Assembly: GCF_004355225.1 (NCBI RefSeq)
Contig: NZ_CP037933.1
Location: 2,852,001 to 2,916,000, forward strand
Reading direction: 5' to 3'
DNA from: Flavobacterium nackdongense
Lineage (GTDB): Bacteria > Bacteroidota > Bacteroidia > Flavobacteriales > Flavobacteriaceae
Length of the DNA stretch: 64,000 bases
Shown: positions 1 through 7,682 of the stretch, piece by piece
How the letters are laid out: each line of letters starts with the position of its first letter
Position numbering within the stretch: the stretch's first letter is position 1
The notes under the pieces: model-generated
Told to the model about the DNA's origin: nothing
The model's input: the letters and a program-made list of their open reading frames with translations, nothing else
The model's database searches: none
Program-made: the position numbers and the translations under genes

Positions 1-1061
1 TTGGCAACTCGACTACTTCGGCGCAGAATTCAGGTATTCTGTACATAAAAGCGGGATCAAATAATGTGATTGTGCGAAATCTTATTTTTGAAGGTCCTGG
101 CGCTTACGATGTCGATGGTCGGGACAATCTAACGAATGAAGGTAGAAATATTTGGGTGGATCACTGCGAATTTCAAGACGGAATGGACGGTAATTTTGAT
201 AATAAAGGCGAATGCGACAATACTACTATTTCATGGTGCAAATTCACTTATTTGAAACCCGCAATTGCAGGCGGTTCCGGAGGTTCTGCCGATCATCGTT
301 TTTCCAATTTAGTTGGATCAGCCATAGATGATTTACCATCTTCTGATGGCAGATACAGTGTAACCTTTAAAAACTGTTATTGGGCCGAAGGCTGTAAAGC
401 GAGGATGCCAAGAGCCAGAAATGCCGAATTGCATGTGCTAAATTGTTATTTCAAAACCAATGTTTCAGGAGCTTCGGCAGTGGGATTGGGAGCGGGAAAT
501 AGCGGTACGAATTGCTATGTCGAGAATTGTAATTTTGAGCAAATTGCCACTATTTCAAGTCCTGTTACCGAAGGTACGGGCACTACTTCGGTAAAATTTG
601 ATGGATGTACCAAAGGAACAACACCAACCCCTGTAACGGGATTGGACAAACTTACGGCAACAAAACCAACCTATACCTATACTGTATTTCCTGTGGACAA
701 TGTTGCTTCTTATGTATCCAATGCCACTTGTGGTGCCGGTGCTACATTAAATGTTAATGCAACGGGTGAGATTTCCTCGGCCTGTCCAAATTTAGGATTG
801 GGATATCAAGAAGTACAATTAGGGAAATTGTATCCAACAGTTGTAGACAGTACATTACATATTAATCTGTCCGATAATGTGGCAGGTCATGCTATGATAA
901 CCATTTTTTCGTCTTTGGGAGCAAAACTGATGAGTTATTCCAAAGCAAGTACACCAGCCGAAAAACTATCACTGAATGTTTCAAATCTCGCCAGTGGACT
1001 GTATTTGTGCCACCTTTCCATTGGTGCTAATAGTACTTCTTGGAAGTTTATAAAAAAATAG
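1..1061 (+). CDS. Pectate lyase (PL1-like) with T9SS C-terminal sorting domain, 5' partial
   Basis: The reading frame is open to the left edge, so the N-terminus is missing. The visible part is a right-handed beta-helix of the pectate lyase C superfamily, which cleaves polygalacturonate by Ca-dependent beta-elimination. The stretch WVDHCEFQDGMDGNFD matches the Ca-site region of PL1 enzymes (WxDHC...DG..D). The later segment KARMPRARNAELHVLNCYF carries the RxPRxR catalytic arginine motif. The last 80 or so residues (from about YQEVQLGKLYPTVVDSTLHI to WKFIKK) are a T9SS type A sorting domain, so the enzyme should be exported through the type IX system and end up on the cell surface or outside the cell. 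Family assignment is firm; exact substrate is inferred. Confidence 0.9.
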   Translation, partial: GNSTTSAQNSGILYIKAGSNNVIVRNLIFEGPGAYDVDGRDNLTNEGRNIWVDHCEFQDGMDGNFDNKGECDNTTISWCKFTYLKPAIAGGSGGSADHRFSNLVGSAIDDLPSSDGRYSVTFKNCYWAEGCKARMPRARNAELHVLNCYFKTNVSGASAVGLGAGNSGTNCYVENCNFEQIATISSPVTEGTGTTSVKFDGCTKGTTPTPVTGLDKLTATKPTYTYTVFPVDNVASYVSNATCGAGATLNVNATGEISSACPNLGLGYQEVQLGKLYPTVVDSTLHINLSDNVAGHAMITIFSSLGAKLMSYSKASTPAEKLSLNVSNLASGLYLCHLSIGANSTSWKFIKK

Positions 1062-1376
1062 TATTTACTTCTGTAAGAATCATTGTTTCAAAAGTTGCTA
1101 AAAATCTAGTTTTGTGATTTGATATCACAACTTGAACAGAGGACCTGAATTTAGTGGCGAAAAACTTTTTTGCCGTGAAATAAAGTCAATAATTCATTCC
1201 TGCCAAAATGGAGTTACTTATAAACAACCGATTACTCTTTTCCTAACGTAGTGCTATTGATTGCATTTTTAAGCGTTTTAACGCAAGTTTTTTTATCTTT
1301 CCATAGGAATAATATTAAAAAAAGCATCATTATTTTGCAATATACATTTTTTATTTAGATATATAAAAAAAATTAT

Positions 1377-1384
1377 TATATTTG
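1377..1384 (+). promoter_or_regulatory. Candidate -7 element TATATTTG of the T9SS surface-protein gene
   Basis: TATATTTG matches the Bacteroidota -7 consensus TAnnTTTG. I find no TTG at the usual -33 spacing. That would fit a gene needing an activator or tight control, but the call rests on the -7 element alone. Confidence 0.45.
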
Positions 1385-1398
1385 TGTAATCGATTGCA
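1385..1398. promoter_or_regulatory. Candidate LacI-type operator palindrome
   Basis: TGTAATCGATTGCA is a 14-base near-perfect palindrome with a central CG, the form of LacI-family operators. It abuts the -7 element and would cover the transcription start, where a repressor would block initiation. No LacI-family gene is in the window, so the cognate regulator is unknown. Confidence 0.4.
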
Positions 1399-1533
1399 TT
1401 TAGTGCTGTTTTTTGATTATTTATTGGAAGCTATTTTACAACTTCCACATTTTCATAGTTCTAAGGAACGAACTGTCTATACCTTTTTTGAAAAGTACCT
1501 AAACTTATTTACTAATTATTAAAATTAATTTCT

Positions 1534-4500
1534 ATGACTAAAATTACACAGAATTTTTATCAAACAAAAGGTAAAAGAACAATCATGGGATTCTTGTCCC
1601 TTTTTGTTTTATTGCTAATGGGCGCCCAAATGAGTTGGGGGCAACAAGTTATTGGCTCTTTTCCGTCAATGGATGGGGGTTTTGAAGGGCAAACAGGCAC
1701 ATTAGGAACTACCTTGAGCAATACAGCTTGGAGTGTTTCAACCTCAGGAAATGGGATTGTTGGAAGTTCGTTTGTGAGAACAGGATTAAAGTCGGTAAAT
1801 TTTTATACTACTTCAACAGCAAAGAGATTACAGTCTCCTACAACTGCTACAAATGCAGTTTCAAATGTTCAATATACAGTGCAGTATTATTATCGAACTG
1901 CTACTGCAACTGCAACCGCAGCAAGTATGCAAATTGGAGCTTCGCCAAATGGCACATCTTCTCCTACATATTTTCCTAGTGGGGCTCCTTATACAATATT
2001 AGCATCTTCAAATCCAGGATGGACTAAATATTCAGCACAAGTAACTGTTGCAACTGCGCCAAATGGAAATGCAGGAATTGGAATTATTAGATGTAATACT
2101 CCAACAATGGGAGTAGCTCTTGACATTGATGACTTTGTAATGTATCCTGGGACTACAGATGTAACTGTGCCAGATGCACCCACAGCACCAAGCATACCAA
2201 CACCGCTTGCTACTCAAATGAATGTTACATGGACAGCTGCAGCTGTTGGAGCAGGAAATGGAGTTGATGGTGGAGGCTATATGGTAGTTCGTGGAATTGT
2301 AGACCCAACTACTCCACCTAATGTTAATGGTATTTACGCTGTTGGAAACACCGTTGCCGCAGGAGAACAAGTGGTTTATTTAGGCGCCGCAAATTCTTTT
2401 AATGATACTGGGCTTACACCATCAACAACTTATTATTACAGAATATATTCAGTAGATAAAGCATTTAATTATTCAGCACCAATAACTGTAAATGCGACTA
2501 CAACTGCTCCAAATTATGCAAGTGAACCAACTATTCAAGCATCAGGTGCCAGTTTTTCAGGAGTTACATCTACAGGTTTTACTGTTAATTTTACTGCAGG
2601 AGATGGCACAAATAACTTAGTAGTTATTAAATCTGGAAGTGCTGTGAATAGTGATCCAGGTGACGGTAATACGTACACAGCAAATACTGTTTTTGGTAGT
2701 GGTACACAATTGGGTACTGGGAATTATGTTGTTTATAGTGGTACTGGTAATTCAGTTAGTGTAACAGGACTTTCAAAGGCAACCACCTATTATGTCAAAG
2801 TGTATTCCTTCAATGGAACAACAGGTTCAGAAAATTATTTAATACCAAATCCTGCAAGTGGAAATCAAATAACTTCTCCAGGTGAAATTGTATCAACTGG
2901 ATTAAATTCAGCAGGTGTTACTTGGGCAACAGCATCTGCATGGGTTGGCGGTGTTGTCCCGGGCGCAACTGATAATGTGACCATTGCTGCTGGAGACAAA
3001 ATACAATTGGCGGCAGCAGCGTCGTGCTACAATCTTACTATAAATTCAACTGGAAAACTTTATAATAATGCCAATGTTGTAGGAGGAAGTATGAATTACC
3101 TTACAGTCAATGGAACTTCAGCAACTATTAATGGAACTTTGGGAGATAAAGACGATACTGCAGCTTATGACTGCGCTTTAGGTTTGTATTTTAATGGAAA
3201 TCTGACCATTTCTGGCAGCGGAATTATTCGCCCAGGTCGCTTGCGTCCAAATACAAACACTCAAAATGCTACATTAACTATTGATGCTGATATGGAGATG
3301 ACTTATAAAGGTTCTACCGGTACAGGTGGTGCATCTATTTATACAGATAGCAGCAGTAATGATAATATTACAATTACTATAAACTCTGGTAAAACATTAT
3401 CGTTTGTTGGTTTGTCTAATTTAAATACTGCCAGTAGCTCTGCAACAAATGGAAATGCTAGTACAACCATAAATGTAAATGGTACATTGACATTGCCAAC
3501 CGGTTCTAATTTATCGCTACCAATTGCTTCAGGTAAAACCTGTGTTTTAAATGTAAATGGCACATTGAATGTAGATAAATTAAATGCGACAAGCTCAGTT
3601 GGAGGATCTGCTCCGACTATTACTGTTGGTCCTAGTGGTGTAATAAACGTAAGCAATACTGCAGATTTCTCAAGTGCAACATTGTCTGCAGCTGTTACAG
3701 GGAGTGGTGCTTTTAATCTTCTGTCTGGAGCTGTTATAAACATTGGTACAGCTATAGGTTTAGATCCAGTTGCAGGGCCAATTCGTACAACAACACGTAA
3801 CTTTAATACTGGCGCCAATTATTCCTATGTGGGTTCAGCTGCACAGGTTCCAGGAAGCGATCTTCCAGCAACCGTAAATAATTTTACTGTGAATAATCCA
3901 TCGGGAGTTACTATGGGCGCAGATTTAACGACCAATTTTGTAACCATAACAGCGGGAACTTTAACTGTACCTTCAGGCAAAAATTTAACTATTACTAATG
4001 CACTTGTAAATAGTGGGACTTTAACGCTAGAAAATAATGCGAACTTAATCCAAACGGCTACAACGAATACCAACTCAGGTTCAGGAAATGTGGTTGTAAA
4101 ACGCAACAGCAGCGCACTATCTCGTTTAGATTATACCTTGTGGTCCTCGCCAGTAGCCAATCAGAATTTATTGGCTTTTTCGCCTGCCACAGCAACCACA
4201 CGATTTTATAATTTTAACACCACTTACAATGTAGGTAGTGTAAATGGTGCATTTAGCGCTATTGCAGATCCTTCATTAACTCCATTTTCAGTTGGTTCAG
4301 GTTATTTAATCCGTATGCCTAATACGGCTGTAGAGGCTCCCGCGGCTGAAACATTCAACGGGCAGTTTACCGGTCTGCCCAATAATGGCGATGTTCCTGT
4401 ACCATTAGTAGATGGAGCAGCAGCAGGATTGCGGTACAATTTAGTAGGAAATCCTTATCCATCGCCTATTTCAATAGGAACATTTGTAACAAATAATACT

Positions 4501-5421
4501 GCCAATATTGAAACCACTTTGTATTTCTGGAGAAAAACAAATGGGGCAGGTTCTGCTTATTGTACATACAATACGGCGGGAGTCCCTATGTTTACCACAA
4601 ATGGTAATGCACAATCCGTTGATCCTGCAGGAGTGATTCAAATTGGTCAAGGATTTTTTGTAGAAGCCAAATCAGGAGCAACTTCCCTAACCTTTAAAAA
4701 CGGTCAAAGAGTTGCGAATAATGCCAATCAATTCTTTAAAACTAAACAATTGGCTGCACCTAGCAGACTATGGTTGAACGCAACTACTACAGCGGGAGCT
4801 TTCTCTCAAATGGCTGTGAACTATGCAGATGGTGCCACTCCAGGAGTAGATGATTACGATAGTAAATACATTAACGATAGCGCCTTTGCTTTGACCTCTA
4901 GCATCAACAATGGGGAGTATACAATCCAAGGTCGCCCTGTATTCGATGCAAGTGATGTGGTGCCACTAAACTTCAAAACCAATCTTGCGGGTGATTATAC
5001 CATTGCAATTGATCATTCTGAAGGTGTTTTTGCCACAGGACAAGAGGTTTATTTGGTTGACAGCAAAACAGGAACAGAAACTAAATTGAAAGATGGAGCC
5101 TATACTTTTACAGCAGCAGCTGGAGTAGATAATGCAAGATTCTCCTTGAAATACCAAAAAACATTGAAAGTAAATGAAGCAGCATTCAACGATAACAATG
5201 TTACTGTCTATAAAAACAATGGAAGACTCCAAGTCAGTTCTAGTGCGAAAGCCATCAATAGCGTAAGAGTGTATGATGTGCAAGGAAGGCTTATTGCTGA
5301 GCAAAAAAATGTGAAAGCCAATACCGCAACCTTCAGTAATTTGAAAGTAAACAATCAAGTGTTGATTGTTAAAGTTACTGGGGAGGACAACAGCGAAGTG
5401 ACTAAAAAAGTATTGAATTAA
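1534..5421 (+). CDS. Large T9SS-exported surface protein with FN3-like domains and beta-repeat region
   Basis: The protein has 1295 residues. A signal peptide (about 1-37, ending near SWGQ) is followed by two fibronectin type III-like domains (roughly 212-327 and 330-450), recognisable by PDAPTAPSIPT and the TGLTPSTTYYYRIYSVD / TGLSKATTYYVKVYSFNG strands. Residues 455-880 are low-complexity, Thr/Asn/Ser-rich, with repeated LTINSTGKL and INVNGTLTLP segments of the parallel beta-helix adhesin kind. The last 80 or so residues (VTVYKNNGRLQV ... NQVLIVKVTGEDNSEVTKKVLN) are a T9SS sorting domain; the NQVLIVK pattern resembles the type C (ChiA-like) variant. There is no catalytic motif, so adhesion or matrix building is the likely role. 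It is followed 21 bases later by a tiny partner gene. Confidence 0.8.
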   Translation: MTKITQNFYQTKGKRTIMGFLSLFVLLLMGAQMSWGQQVIGSFPSMDGGFEGQTGTLGTTLSNTAWSVSTSGNGIVGSSFVRTGLKSVNFYTTSTAKRLQSPTTATNAVSNVQYTVQYYYRTATATATAASMQIGASPNGTSSPTYFPSGAPYTILASSNPGWTKYSAQVTVATAPNGNAGIGIIRCNTPTMGVALDIDDFVMYPGTTDVTVPDAPTAPSIPTPLATQMNVTWTAAAVGAGNGVDGGGYMVVRGIVDPTTPPNVNGIYAVGNTVAAGEQVVYLGAANSFNDTGLTPSTTYYYRIYSVDKAFNYSAPITVNATTTAPNYASEPTIQASGASFSGVTSTGFTVNFTAGDGTNNLVVIKSGSAVNSDPGDGNTYTANTVFGSGTQLGTGNYVVYSGTGNSVSVTGLSKATTYYVKVYSFNGTTGSENYLIPNPASGNQITSPGEIVSTGLNSAGVTWATASAWVGGVVPGATDNVTIAAGDKIQLAAAASCYNLTINSTGKLYNNANVVGGSMNYLTVNGTSATINGTLGDKDDTAAYDCALGLYFNGNLTISGSGIIRPGRLRPNTNTQNATLTIDADMEMTYKGSTGTGGASIYTDSSSNDNITITINSGKTLSFVGLSNLNTASSSATNGNASTTINVNGTLTLPTGSNLSLPIASGKTCVLNVNGTLNVDKLNATSSVGGSAPTITVGPSGVINVSNTADFSSATLSAAVTGSGAFNLLSGAVINIGTAIGLDPVAGPIRTTTRNFNTGANYSYVGSAAQVPGSDLPATVNNFTVNNPSGVTMGADLTTNFVTITAGTLTVPSGKNLTITNALVNSGTLTLENNANLIQTATTNTNSGSGNVVVKRNSSALSRLDYTLWSSPVANQNLLAFSPATATTRFYNFNTTYNVGSVNGAFSAIADPSLTPFSVGSGYLIRMPNTAVEAPAAETFNGQFTGLPNNGDVPVPLVDGAAAGLRYNLVGNPYPSPISIGTFVTNNTANIETTLYFWRKTNGAGSAYCTYNTAGVPMFTTNGNAQSVDPAGVIQIGQGFFVEAKSGATSLTFKNGQRVANNANQFFKTKQLAAPSRLWLNATTTAGAFSQMAVNYADGATPGVDDYDSKYINDSAFALTSSINNGEYTIQGRPVFDASDVVPLNFKTNLAGDYTIAIDHSEGVFATGQEVYLVDSKTGTETKLKDGAYTFTAAAGVDNARFSLKYQKTLKVNEAAFNDNNVTVYKNNGRLQVSSSAKAINSVRVYDVQGRLIAEQKNVKANTATFSNLKVNNQVLIVKVTGEDNSEVTKKVLN

Positions 5422-5442
5422 GAACTTTAAAAAACATCAAAA

Positions 5443-5667
5443 ATGAAAAATAGATTATTAAAATTTTATATAGCTGCATTCTGCTTTTGTTCCACTTCTA
5501 TCTTATTTGCACAGCCTGGAACTGATGATACTGGAGGAGGGTTAGAGTCACCAGACGCGCCAGCAGCACCAATCGATGATTATGTTGGAATTTTGGCCTT
5601 GGTAGGTTTGTCTTATGTTCTTATCAAAGTTAGAGCCAATCATAAACCAAAAAACACGATTGAATAA
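5443..5667 (+). CDS. Short signal-peptide/transmembrane protein, PID-CTERM-like
   Basis: The product has 74 residues. It begins with a signal peptide (MKNRLLKFYIAAFCFC...LFAQ), then a short acidic Gly/Asp/Pro linker (PGTDDTGGG), then PAAPIDDY directly before a hydrophobic stretch (VGILALVGLSYVLI) and a basic tail (KVRANHKPK). This tripartite PID + hydrophobic helix + basic tail resembles the short proteins named PID-CTERM in Bacteroidota annotation, by recollection. It lies 21 bases behind the T9SS surface protein and ahead of a strong terminator, so the two are almost certainly one transcript. Function is unknown; a membrane-anchored partner in processing or attachment is only a guess. Confidence 0.75.
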   Translation: MKNRLLKFYIAAFCFCSTSILFAQPGTDDTGGGLESPDAPAAPIDDYVGILALVGLSYVLIKVRANHKPKNTIE

Positions 5668-5695
5668 CTAGAAATTTCGTATTTATTGCTTTTAG

Positions 5696-5727
5696 AAACC
5701 CTGTTCCATAATTGGACAGGGTTTTTT
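5696..5727 (+). terminator. Intrinsic terminator of the surface-protein operon
   Basis: AAACCCTGT (5696-5704) pairs with ACAGGGTTT (5716-5724), followed by more T residues. It lies 28 bases past the stop of the 74-residue gene. Confidence 0.85.
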
Positions 5728-5798
5728 AGAAATTGTTTTCAACCCGGTCTAAACTTACAAAACTTGTATGGTAAAGCAATAAACGTGCTCCTATTGCT

Positions 5799-6029
5799 TC
5801 AAACTTTCTTTATCACTTTATAATACTCCCAATGAGAGAATAATTTGTTTTTAGGCCTTGTGAAAACGCATTTGACAGCATTGAATTGGGTTGCCACTGT
5901 ATCGACATTTAGTCCAGTGCCACTTACTAATTCGACCGGGACAGATAGCAGCAGCTTATCGCAGCGTGTCCCAACTACCGCGGCTAATGCATCGATTTTT
6001 TCGTTTAAAAGATTTCTTAGTTTATTCTT
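5799..6029 (-). pseudogene. Possible start-less coding remnant downstream of the symporter
   Basis: An open frame of 76 codons ends with TGA at 5801-5799 and has no ATG. It reads LRNLLNEKIDALAAVVGT... LLSVPVELVSGTGLN... with a normal-looking amino-acid mix and a higher GC content than its surroundings. It begins in another frame at the very end of the symporter gene. It may be a decayed fragment of a gene I do not recognise, or chance. The rest of 5728-5798 shows nothing. Confidence 0.2.
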
Positions 6030-7620
6030 TTAATCTTCTAGAGTTTAATTCTATTGTGATTTCATCCATCTTTTTTTGGTTGAGGGGATATAAAAACATA
6101 AATGCGGCTGCAATGATCGTAATGACTGCAGGTACCCAACTCATTAACATAATTATTCCTGGGATTGAACCGCTTATAGCAGCGGTATCTTGTCCATCAT
6201 AATGGAAGGCACCTAAAATTAGTCCGATTACTGCTCCGGCAATTCCGCCTCCAAATTTAGTAGCAAAAGATCCAGCCGAATAAATAAGTCCAGTGGCTCT
6301 TCGGCCGTTTTTGAATTCAGAATAATCCGCTGCATCGCCCAGCATTACAAAAAATAGGGTAGGAAACATAGCTGCGGCAAATTCAGAAGCTATTCCTAAG
6401 GCGAAAATGGCTTTAATATTCGTTGCATCACAAAAAACAAGTAGTGCATTTACCGCCCCTGAAAACAGCAAGGAATAGATGAATAAGTTTCTTTTTCCAA
6501 ATCGTTTCCCCAATGGTGCCGTACATAGCGCACCCAAAACAGATATTAATGCCAGTCCTACTAAAAAAGAAGCGGATAACAATTGATTGTTTAAAAAATG
6601 TGTAAAGTAAATAATCACAATTCCTTGTTTGATGGAATTATAAACATTGAATAATAGTCCCACAAACATCAAAATCAACCAAGGTTTATTTGAAATTAAT
6701 TCTTTAAAATCTTGTTTTAAGTTGTTTTCTTGCGTTTTGGGTGGTTGTATTCGCTCCTTGGTGGTGTAAAAAGTGATAAACATAAAAAAGCTTAGAAAAA
6801 TCGACATCAAATACATCGAGTTACTGTAGCCTCGGTTTTGGTCCACCAAAGAAATGGAGTTTTCGGTTAAATTAGGTTCACCACTGACAACAAAAGCATA
6901 TTTTTGATCAGCCTCCATTGTGAAGCTTTTTCTATTCGTTGGCGTGTTTTTTTCCGGAAACAATGGGGGTTCTTGATAGACAAAAGTCCCAACTTCATTT
7001 GTTGTTTTGATGGTCGCATTTTGCACTCTCGTAGAGGTTGAAACTTCGACAATGTATTTGTCATTACTTAGTTTTTCGACCCGAATCGACGGATTGATAT
7101 CACCAAAATAGGCTACCAAAAAAAGCAAAGCACCTTGTACGATCATCCCGCCTCCAAATGCGCCCGCCATTCTAAAGGAACCTAAACTGGTTCTTTCTTT
7201 GTCGTCGCCCGTCATTACTGCCATCAGGGCTCCATAAGGAATATTGTTCACAGTATAAATCAAGGTAAAAAAGATGTAGGTTATGTACGCATACACCAAT
7301 TTGCCGGTAGACCCAAAACCGGGATTTGTAAAGAGCAATGCCAATATTACTCCAAGAGGAATGGCGGACCATAAAATCCAAGGGCGAAATTTGCCATATT
7401 TAGAGGAAGTTCTGTCCGCGATTATGCCCATAATAACGTCGGCAATTCCATCGCTAAAACGAGCTACCAGCATTAAAACACCCACAACTACCGGACTTAA
7501 TCCTAAAACATCGGTATAATAAATAAACAAAAAGGTGGCCACACCTCTCCAAGCTATATTCGCCGCACCATCTCCTAGTGCGTACCCGATCTTTTCTTTT
7601 AATGCAATTTTGGTATTCAT
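6022..7620 (-). CDS. GPH-family (MelB-like) sugar:cation symporter with an extra loop domain
   Basis: This inner-membrane transporter of the major facilitator superfamily has 532 residues from the ATG at 7620; a TTG two codons upstream is less likely. The N-terminus (EKIGYALGDGAANIAWRG) and the loop DGIADVIMGIIADRTSSKYGKFRPWIL are typical of the glycoside-pentoside-hexuronide:cation symporters. Between the first six and last six helices there is a polar insert of about 100 residues (roughly 165-265: SIRVEKLSNDKYIVEV ... NLTENSISLVDQN) that ordinary MelB proteins lack. It is the last gene of the beta-glucan locus, so import of glucose or short gluco-oligosaccharides from the periplasm is the likely job. 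Confidence 0.85.
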   Translation of the reverse strand: MNTKIALKEKIGYALGDGAANIAWRGVATFLFIYYTDVLGLSPVVVGVLMLVARFSDGIADVIMGIIADRTSSKYGKFRPWILWSAIPLGVILALLFTNPGFGSTGKLVYAYITYIFFTLIYTVNNIPYGALMAVMTGDDKERTSLGSFRMAGAFGGGMIVQGALLFLVAYFGDINPSIRVEKLSNDKYIVEVSTSTRVQNATIKTTNEVGTFVYQEPPLFPEKNTPTNRKSFTMEADQKYAFVVSGEPNLTENSISLVDQNRGYSNSMYLMSIFLSFFMFITFYTTKERIQPPKTQENNLKQDFKELISNKPWLILMFVGLLFNVYNSIKQGIVIIYFTHFLNNQLLSASFLVGLALISVLGALCTAPLGKRFGKRNLFIYSLLFSGAVNALLVFCDATNIKAIFALGIASEFAAAMFPTLFFVMLGDAADYSEFKNGRRATGLIYSAGSFATKFGGGIAGAVIGLILGAFHYDGQDTAAISGSIPGIIMLMSWVPAVITIIAAAFMFLYPLNQKKMDEITIELNSRRLKE

Positions 7621-7682
7621 AATCAATTTTGGTTTTTTGGTTTGTTAAGTAGGATTTTATTTTATGTACATCTTTGATTTTA

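Larger units (their letters stand above)
1062..1533. other. Intergenic region upstream of the large T9SS surface protein
   Basis: This stretch of 472 bases has no credible gene. It contains a small inverted repeat at 1122-1140 (TTGTGAT / ATCACAA around a 5-base loop) with no T tract, so it is not a convincing terminator. GATTGCATTT occurs twice, near 1258 and 1392. The region ends in an AT-rich promoter zone with a TATATTTG element and an adjoining palindrome, listed separately. The inferred leader of the downstream gene is long, about 140 bases. Confidence 0.6.

Noticed and set aside
2032..2370. Antisense Cys/Ser/Asn-rich frame of 112 codons
   Set aside because: It is a shadow of the FN3-coding region with a composition unlike any real protein.
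3339..3818. Open frame of 159 codons antisense to the T9SS surface protein
   Set aside because: It lies wholly within a gene of simple Thr/Asn/Val-rich composition, which leaves the opposite strand open by chance; there is no signal or family pattern.
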